A stretch of DNA of 10,981 bases, taken from Streptomyces novaecaesareae (GTDB taxonomy: Bacteria > Actinomycetota > Actinomycetes > Streptomycetales > Streptomycetaceae). The position numbers and the translations under genes were made by a program. The stretch is taken from positions 1 through 10,981 of the forward strand of contig NZ_JNWQ01000135.1 in NCBI RefSeq assembly GCF_000716875.1. The letters are read 5' to 3'. The notes beneath the pieces were generated by a model. That model had not been told where the DNA came from. It searched no databases and saw only the letters and a list, made by a program, of their open reading frames with translations. Position 1 is the stretch's first letter. Each line of letters opens with the position of its first letter. This document shows, one piece after another, positions 6,553-10,981 of the stretch.

Positions 6553-6643
6553 CGCCGACTCGTATCCGACACGCTAGCCGGTCCATAGAACGCAGTCGCG
6601 ACGAAGGGGGGGACAAACGGCGGAGCCTTGTCCGGGGAACCCC

Positions 6644-6649
6644 TACGAT
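6644..6649 (+). promoter_or_regulatory. -10 element for a leaderless kimA-like start
   Basis: TACGAT fits TANNNT and lies 8 nt before GTG 6658, so transcription would begin at or next to that start codon. No Shine-Dalgarno precedes GTG 6658 or ATG 6664. No clear -35 is seen at 17-18 bp. If used, the TTG at 6628 could not be the start. Confidence 0.4.
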
Positions 6650-6657
6650 TCCTTAAC

Positions 6658-8739
6658 GTGCCTATGCCGAAAGACCTTCCGAAACGCATCCTGATCGGAC
6701 GCGCGCTGCACAGCGACAAGCTGGGCGAAACGCTTCTCCCGAAGCGGATCGCGCTGCCCGTCTTCGCCTCGGACGCGCTCTCCTCGGTCGCGTACGCCCC
6801 CGAGGAAATCCTGCTCACCCTGTCCGTCGCGGGCGCTTCGGCGATCCACTTCTCCTGGCAGATCGGCCTCGTCGTCGCGGTCGTGATGCTCGCCGTGGTC
6901 GCCTCGTACCGACAGAACGTGCACGCCTATCCCAGCGGTGGCGGCGACTACGAGGTCGCGACCGTCAACCACGGGCCGGCCGCCGGTCTCGTGGTCGCCA
7001 GCGCGCTGATGGTCGACTACGTGCTCACGGTGGCGGTGTCGACGACCTCGGGCGTCGCCAACGTCGTCTCCGCCGTTCCCGCGCTGCGCGGCCACGAACT
7101 CACCGTGTCGGTGATCGTGGTCATCCTGCTGATGGGGATGAACCTGCGCGGGGTGCGCGAATCCGGTACCGCCTTCGCCATCCCCACCTACGCCTTCATG
7201 ATCGGCGTGATCGGGATGGTCGGCTACGGGTTCGTCCGACACTTCCTGCTCGGCCAGGACATGCCCGCCGAGAGCTCCGGATTCACGCTCGAAGCCACCC
7301 CCGGCAACGCGTCGCTGGGCGGGATCGCCCTGGTGTTCCTGCTGCTGAAGTCCTTCTCCTCCGGTTGCGCCGCGCTCACCGGTGTGGAGGCGATCTCCAA
7401 CGGTGTGCCGGCCTTCCGCAAGCCCAAGAGCAAGAACGCCGCCACCACGCTGCTGATGATGGCGAGCATCGCCGTCGTGATGTTCATGGGCATCATCTGG
7501 CTGGCCCGGCTGACCGGCGTCCAGATGGCCGAGAACCCGACCGAACAGCTCGGCGGCGTCTCCTCCGGCTACCACCAGAAGACCGCGCTGGCCCAGATCA
7601 GCGAGGCCGTGTTCAGCAACTTCACGCCCGGCTTCTACTTCGTCGCCGCCGTGACCGGCCTGATCCTGGTGCTGGCCGCCAACACCGCCTTCAACGGCTT
7701 CCCGGTGCTCGGCTCGATCCTGGCCCAGGACCGCTACCTGCCGCGCCAGCTGCACACCCGCGGCGACCGGCTGGCGTTCTCCAACGGCATCATCCTGCTG
7801 GCGATCGCCGCGATCCTGTTCGTCATCGCCTTCGACGCCGACCCCAACCGGCTGATCCAGCTCTACATCGTCGGCGTCTTCGTCTCCTTCAACATGAGCC
7901 AGTCCGGCATGATCCGGCACTGGACCCGGCTGCTGCGCACCGAGACCGACCCGGCCGAGCGCCGCCGCATGCAGCGCAGCCGGGCGATCAACACCTTCGG
8001 CCTGGTGATGACCATGGCCGTGCTGATCGTCGTCCTGGTCACCAAGATCGGCCACGCCTGGATCGCCATCGCGGCGATGGTCGTGCTGTTCGTGATGATG
8101 AAGGGCATCCGCCGCCACTACGACCGGGTCTCCGAGGAGCTCATCGCCGCCGAGGAGCCGGACGACGTGGTGCTGCCCACCCGGGTGCACGCCATCGTGC
8201 TGGTCTCCAAGCTGCACAAGCCGGCGCTGCGCGCCCTCGCGTACGCCAAGCTGGCCCGCGCCCACACCCTGGAGGCGATCACGGTCAACGTCGACCCGGC
8301 CGACACGGCGGCGCTGCGACAGGAGTGGGACGAGCGCGGCATCGAGGTGCCGCTCAAGGTGCTGGACTCGCCGTTCCGCGAGATCACCGGGCCGGTCCTG
8401 GACTACGTGAAGAACCTGCGCCGCAACAGCCCCCGCGACGTGGTCTCGGTCTACATCCCCGAGTACGTGGTCGGCCACTGGTACGAGCACCTGCTGCACA
8501 ACCAGAGCGCGCTGCGGCTCAAGGGGCGGCTGCTGTTCAAGCCCGGTGTGATGGTCACCTCGGTGCCGTGGCAGCTGGAGTCCTCGGAGCGGCGCCAGCC
8601 GCAGAAGGCCTGGTCGGCGCCGGGTGCCGTCCGGCGTGGCGAGCCGCGGGCGCCGAAGGCCGTACAGTCGAAGGATTCCGTCCCCACCGGCCAGAGTGCC
8701 GGTGCCACCTCCGACCGCAGCAAGGACACCTCCTCGTGA
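6658..8739 (+). CDS. kimA: KimA-family (APC superfamily) potassium permease
   Basis: Probable high-affinity K+/H+ symporter in the cytoplasmic membrane; 693 aa from GTG 6658. A LeuT-fold membrane part of ~12 helices (~30-490) precedes a cytosolic USP-like domain (~500-640) ending in LLHNQSALRLKGRLLF and VMVTSVPWQ, very like the Bacillus subtilis KimA end. K+-site residues of KimA, as I recall them, have counterparts: D39 and Y46 (SDALSSVAY), D120, Y121, T124 and S128 (VDYVLTVAVS), T241 and E244 (LTGVEAISN), Y403 (LYIVGVF). A ~50-aa basic and polar tail follows that the shorter (~607 aa) Bacillus protein lacks. GTG 6658 is chosen from the -10 spacing; ATG 6664 and TTG 6628 are alternatives. 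It is divergent from the trkA pair and overlaps the next gene by GTGA. Routine annotation would call it an APC amino-acid permease, but the KimA signature argues for potassium. In Bacillus KimA is inhibited by c-di-AMP. Confidence 0.93.
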   Translation: MPMPKDLPKRILIGRALHSDKLGETLLPKRIALPVFASDALSSVAYAPEEILLTLSVAGASAIHFSWQIGLVVAVVMLAVVASYRQNVHAYPSGGGDYEVATVNHGPAAGLVVASALMVDYVLTVAVSTTSGVANVVSAVPALRGHELTVSVIVVILLMGMNLRGVRESGTAFAIPTYAFMIGVIGMVGYGFVRHFLLGQDMPAESSGFTLEATPGNASLGGIALVFLLLKSFSSGCAALTGVEAISNGVPAFRKPKSKNAATTLLMMASIAVVMFMGIIWLARLTGVQMAENPTEQLGGVSSGYHQKTALAQISEAVFSNFTPGFYFVAAVTGLILVLAANTAFNGFPVLGSILAQDRYLPRQLHTRGDRLAFSNGIILLAIAAILFVIAFDADPNRLIQLYIVGVFVSFNMSQSGMIRHWTRLLRTETDPAERRRMQRSRAINTFGLVMTMAVLIVVLVTKIGHAWIAIAAMVVLFVMMKGIRRHYDRVSEELIAAEEPDDVVLPTRVHAIVLVSKLHKPALRALAYAKLARAHTLEAITVNVDPADTAALRQEWDERGIEVPLKVLDSPFREITGPVLDYVKNLRRNSPRDVVSVYIPEYVVGHWYEHLLHNQSALRLKGRLLFKPGVMVTSVPWQLESSERRQPQKAWSAPGAVRRGEPRAPKAVQSKDSVPTGQSAGATSDRSKDTSS

Positions 8740-10481
8740 CCCGCAACACTCCGCCCCGTTCCTCGGGCTCCTCCGGCAAGGGCGCCCGCCGGGGCGGCTC
8801 CCAGCCCGGGCAGGTGTCCCGGCCGCGCTGGGGCCGGCCGGCCCGCCCGGAGGCCACCGACCGCGACGGCCTCACCGCGCGCACCGCGCCGATCGTGCCG
8901 GGGGAGCAGGCGCCGGCGGAGGACCGCAAGCCGGGCCAGGCTGCCGCAGGCCGGGCCGCCGCCGGGAAGGGCGGCGCCAAGGGCGCTGCGAAGGGCGCCG
9001 GGAAGGGCGCGGCGAAGGCCGCTGCCGGGAAGGGCGCTGCCAAGGGTGCCGAGGGGGCTGCCGGAGCTGCCGGGGCTTCCGGTGCGGCTCGGAAGGCGCC
9101 GCGCAAGCAGGCGGTGCGGCCGCCCAAGGCGCTGCGCACCGGCCCCGCGCGGGCGCCGCGACAGGAGACGCCGTCCGGTGAGCCGCTGGCCGGCCAGCGG
9201 TACGAGGTCGAGGTCGGCCCGGTCGCGCACGGCGGCGGGCACTGCGTGGCCCGGCACGAGGGCCGGGTGCTGTTCGTGCGGCACGCGCTGCCCGGCGAGA
9301 AGGTCGTCGCGCTGGTGACCGAGGGCACCACCACCTCGCGGTTCCTGCGGGCCGACGCGGTGGAGGTGCTGGAGCCCGCCAAGGAGCGGATCGAGGCGCC
9401 GTGCCCGTTCTCCGGCCCGGGCAAGTGCGGCGGCTGCGACTGGCAGCACGTCACCCCGGGCGGGCAGCGCAAGCTCAAGGCGTCGGTGCTGACCGAGCAG
9501 CTGGCCAAGCTGGCCGGGCTCACCCCGGCCGAGGCGGGCTGGGACGGCAGCGTCGAGCCGGTCGGCGGCAAGCTCCCGGCCGGGCAGGTGCCGGCCTGGC
9601 GCACCCGGGTCCAGTACGCGGTGGACCCGGAGACCGGGAAGGTCGGCCTGCGCAAGCACCGCTCGCACGACGTGCAGCCGATCGACCGCTGCCTGATCGC
9701 TGCCGAGGGCGTCACCGAGCTGGGTATCGAGGCCCGCGACTGGCCGGGCGTGGCCTCCGTCGAGGTGATCGCGGCGAGCGGCTCCTCGGACCGCCAGGTG
9801 GTGCTCACCCCGCGGCCCGGCGCTCAGCTGCCGCTGGTCGAGCTGGACAAGCCGGTGTCGATCGCCCGGATCGACGAGCAGGACAACATCCACAAGGTGC
9901 ACGGGCGCTCGTTCGTGCGTGAGCGGGCGGCCGGGCGCACCTGGCGGGTCAGCAACGGCGGCTTCTGGCAGATCCACCCGGAGGCGCCGGACACCCTGGT
10001 CGACGCCGTGCTGGACGGCCTGGACCCGCAGTGGGGCGAGAACGCGCTCGACCTGTACTGCGGCGTCGGCCTCTTCGCGGGGGCGCTGGCCGACCGGGTC
10101 GGCGAGGAGGGCGCGGTGCTCGGCATCGAGTCCGCCAAGCAGGCCGTGGTCGACGCCCGGCACAACCTGGCCGCGCTGGACAACGTGCGGATCGAGTGCG
10201 ACCGGGTCGAGACGCTGCTGCCGCGTACCGGCATCACCGCCACCGACCTGATCGTCCTGGACCCGCCGCGCTCGGGCGCCGGGCGGGAGACCGTCGCGCA
10301 CCTGGTCGGCCTGGAGGCGCGCCGGATCGCGTACGTGGCGTGCGACCCGGCGGCGCTCGCCCGGGACCTGGGGTTCTTCCGCGAGGGCGGCTACCGGCCG
10401 GTGTCGCTGCGGGCCTTCGACCTGTTCCCGATGACGCACCACTTCGAGTGCGTGGCGATCCTGGAGCCGGTCGGGGAGTGA
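8736..10481 (+). CDS. TRAM/RumA-type class I SAM RNA (uracil-5-)-methyltransferase
   Basis: 581 aa. It transfers a methyl group from SAM to C5 of a uridine in 23S rRNA or tRNA; the exact target cannot be told from sequence. Residues ~1-145 are a disordered, basic A/G/K/P-rich extension with KGAAKG-like repeats (~68-128). A TRAM domain (~149-215, GQRYEVEVGPVAHGG) follows. Four cysteines, C223, C231, C234 (CPFSGPGKCGGCDWQ) and C319 (IDRCLI), match the RumA-type 4Fe-4S ligands. Then come the SAM loop DLYCGVGLFAG (from D439), DPPRSG (from D509), nucleophile C536 (YVACDPAALARDL), and general-base-type E571 (FPMTHHFECVAIL). GTG 8736 overlaps the kimA stop (GTGA) with AAGGA at 8722-8726, so it is co-translated with the permease. 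The same pairing exists, from memory, as Mycobacterium Rv2690c-Rv2689c. Transcription ends at the hairpin at 10571. Confidence 0.95.
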   Translation: MTRNTPPRSSGSSGKGARRGGSQPGQVSRPRWGRPARPEATDRDGLTARTAPIVPGEQAPAEDRKPGQAAAGRAAAGKGGAKGAAKGAGKGAAKAAAGKGAAKGAEGAAGAAGASGAARKAPRKQAVRPPKALRTGPARAPRQETPSGEPLAGQRYEVEVGPVAHGGGHCVARHEGRVLFVRHALPGEKVVALVTEGTTTSRFLRADAVEVLEPAKERIEAPCPFSGPGKCGGCDWQHVTPGGQRKLKASVLTEQLAKLAGLTPAEAGWDGSVEPVGGKLPAGQVPAWRTRVQYAVDPETGKVGLRKHRSHDVQPIDRCLIAAEGVTELGIEARDWPGVASVEVIAASGSSDRQVVLTPRPGAQLPLVELDKPVSIARIDEQDNIHKVHGRSFVRERAAGRTWRVSNGGFWQIHPEAPDTLVDAVLDGLDPQWGENALDLYCGVGLFAGALADRVGEEGAVLGIESAKQAVVDARHNLAALDNVRIECDRVETLLPRTGITATDLIVLDPPRSGAGRETVAHLVGLEARRIAYVACDPAALARDLGFFREGGYRPVSLRAFDLFPMTHHFECVAILEPVGE

Positions 10482-10493
10482 TCCTCGGTGCTC

Positions 10494-10573
10494 GATGACT
10501 CGATGAATCGACGAATCGATGACTCGACGGATCGCAGACTCGACGAATCGATGACGCGCTGACTCGCTGACGG
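10494..10573 (+). repeat. 8-bp tandem repeat array (GAYGAMTC)
   Basis: Starting 13 nt after the methyltransferase stop are nine contiguous 8-mers (10494-10565): GATGACTC, GATGAATC, GACGAATC, GATGACTC, GACGGATC, GCAGACTC, GACGAATC, GATGACGC, GCTGACTC. A decayed tenth (GCTGACGG) runs into the terminator stem. Units differ from the consensus by 0-3 bases and degrade toward the 3' side, as in an old slippage-expanded microsatellite. Many junctions form TCGA or ATCGAT. The array is AT-richer than its surroundings. No function is known. Confidence 0.8.
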
Positions 10574-10602
10574 AGGCGGTACCCGAACGGGTGCCGCCTC
10601 CG
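10571..10602. terminator. terminator between methyltransferase and small CDS
   Basis: The arm CGGAGGCGGTACCCG (10571-10585) pairs with CGGGTGCCGCCTCCG (10588-10602). This gives a 15-bp stem with one G-U pair and a 2-nt AA apex, in effect a GAAC tetraloop. It lies between convergent genes (stops at 10481 and 10620), so it can act in both directions. GTGCTGTTCG follows on the plus side. Confidence 0.85.
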
Positions 10603-10619
10603 TGCTGTTCGAGGCGCGG

Positions 10620-10814
10620 TCAGTCGTTGTGTTCCTCCTCGTCGGCGCTGTGCGGCAGGTCGATGCCGTGCTGGGAGGCGAGCCGGAGGAGTGAGGCGAT
10701 CCGGCCCTCGTACGCCTGGACGCCGTCGGCGTCCCCTTCGGCCCGTGCCGCCGCGAGGTCCCGTCGGGCCTGGGCGAGCTGCTCGTGCAGCTCCTGGTCG
10801 AACATGGCTGTCAT
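10620..10814 (-). CDS. small conserved coiled-coil-like hypothetical protein
   Basis: 64 aa, cytosolic, with no signal peptide or membrane segment. MFDQELHEQLAQARRDLAAARAEGDADGVQAY is strongly helical with heptad-like leucine/alanine spacing, a likely short antiparallel helical hairpin with a turn near EGDADG. It continues GRIASLLRLASQHGI and ends in an acidic tail (DEEEHND). I recognise this as a small family common in Streptomyces, of unknown function. ATG 10814 has a perfect GGAGG (10822-10826) at 7-nt spacing. A second ATG at 10805 could also serve. A plausible promoter lies 54-82 nt upstream. Its convergent position opposite the methyltransferase suggests an independent unit. Confidence 0.85.
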   Translation of the reverse strand: MTAMFDQELHEQLAQARRDLAAARAEGDADGVQAYEGRIASLLRLASQHGIDLPHSADEEEHND

Positions 10815-10867
10815 GTGCCGGCCTCCACACCGGTCGGTGCCGCTCAGTGGAACGCTCAGGGGAGTTC

Positions 10868-10896
10868 AGAGTCCCGGATGGTGAAGGACTCTTCAA
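10868..10896 (-). promoter_or_regulatory. promoter of the small minus-strand gene, overlapped by an inverted repeat
   Basis: On the minus strand, TTGAAG (10896-10891) and GACTCT (10873-10868) are separated by 17 nt, a fair -35/-10 pair giving a start near 10861 and a ~47-nt leader. An inverted repeat, AGAGTCC (10868-10874) with GGACTCT (10886-10892), spans the -10 and spacer, so a repressor could sit there. Confidence 0.35.
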
Positions 10897-10924
10897 GTCT
10901 CGCTCGTCCTGGTGGGGGTGGGGC

Positions 10925-10981
10925 CTGTCTCTTATACACATCTGACGCTGCCGACGAGCGATCTAGGGTAGATGTCGGTGG
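10925..10981 (+). other. Illumina Nextera adapter left at contig end (not genomic)
   Basis: Positions 10925-10943 are CTGTCTCTTATACACATCT, the Tn5 mosaic end. 10944-10957 (GACGCTGCCGACGA) is the Nextera read-2-side adapter. 10958-10965 (GCGATCTA) is the reverse complement of i5 index 501 (TAGATCGC). 10966-10981 matches the P5 flank GTGTAGATCTCGGTGG at 14 of 16 positions, with mismatches at 10967 and 10974. True genomic sequence therefore ends at or before 10924. Confidence 0.97.

Noticed and set aside
6417..6657. ydaO-type c-di-AMP riboswitch upstream of the K+ transporter
   Set aside because: Looked for because KimA genes carry it in Firmicutes. I could not find the conserved aptamer segments, and the probable leaderless start leaves no leader RNA. 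A covariance-model search would settle it.
6628..6657. TTG 6628 as the kimA start
   Set aside because: It would add ten residues over the TACGAT -10-like element and lacks a Shine-Dalgarno at the right distance; family members as I recall start near MPKDLPKRIL.
6417..6818. N-terminal extension of the first RCK gene to 6818
   Set aside because: The extra residues are not TrkA-like and run across the divergent promoter; GTG 6416 has a GAGGT ribosome site and begins exactly at the Rossmann fold.
6643..8499. Minus-strand frame (618 codons) opposite the kimA-like gene
   Set aside because: H/D/G/V/Q-rich shadow translation without motifs; the plus frame has clear family signatures.
7365..8735. 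In-frame upstream extension of the methyltransferase (frame open from 7365)
   Set aside because: It reads through the kimA-like gene in another phase and gives R/P/H-rich junk. GTG 8736 with AAGGA and GTGA coupling is the proper start.
8451..10442. Minus-strand frame (663 codons) opposite the methyltransferase
   Set aside because: Shadow of the real gene; low-complexity R/A/P/G content and no ribosome site of note.
10494..10573. CRISPR-like array
   Set aside because: Units are 8 bp, contiguous and without spacers; no cas genes are present.
10234..10941. Minus-strand frame starting MCIRDR (235 codons)
   Set aside because: Its start lies in the Nextera adapter and the rest is a shadow of other genes.

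Overview
The window is a high-GC actinomycete chromosome fragment, most likely Streptomycetaceae (Streptomyces or Kitasatospora). The support is the Streptomyces-type 3' end of a 5S rRNA at the left edge, the strongly G/C third codon positions, the many GTG starts, the 4-nt start/stop overlaps, and the gene order. It looks like one whole assembled contig. It begins inside a 5S rRNA gene, a typical repeat-induced assembly break, and its last 57 bases (10925-10981) are unremoved Illumina Nextera adapter rather than genome.

Layout from left to right: (1) end of an rrn operon with a perfect 17-bp terminator hairpin. (2) A regulatory stretch of about 220 bp holding four CTGCCG hexamers at exact 11-bp spacing and a perfect 20-bp palindrome. 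(3) kdpD and kdpE, a two-component system of potassium/turgor control, joined by an unusual 140-nt spacer. That spacer is spanned by a 48-codon frame overlapping both neighbours by 4 nt. (4) A small OB-fold protein and a DUF3159 membrane protein, coupled by an ATGA overlap. (5) A 27-bp perfect hairpin acting as a two-way terminator. (6) On the minus strand, two RCK/TrkA-type subunits overlapping by one base. (7) A 241-bp divergent promoter region. (8) On the plus strand, a KimA-family potassium permease, coupled by GTGA to a TRAM/RumA-type RNA m5U methyltransferase. (9) An eight-bp tandem repeat array and a terminator. (10) A 64-aa coiled-coil-like small protein on the minus strand, then adapter.

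The theme is potassium homeostasis. KdpD/KdpE sense K+ limitation. The TrkA pair are nucleotide-binding gating subunits, but no TrkH/TrkG/KtrB channel is present. The only transporter is a KimA homologue that keeps every K+-site residue I can recall from the Bacillus protein. The order OB-fold, DUF3159, TrkA pair, APC permease, RNA methyltransferase matches, from memory, the Mycobacterium tuberculosis block Rv2694c-Rv2689c (ceoB/ceoC), so the core is old and conserved. The most testable new idea is that the two RCK proteins gate the divergently encoded KimA-type symporter, and that KdpDE, which has no kdpFABC beside it here, controls this locus.
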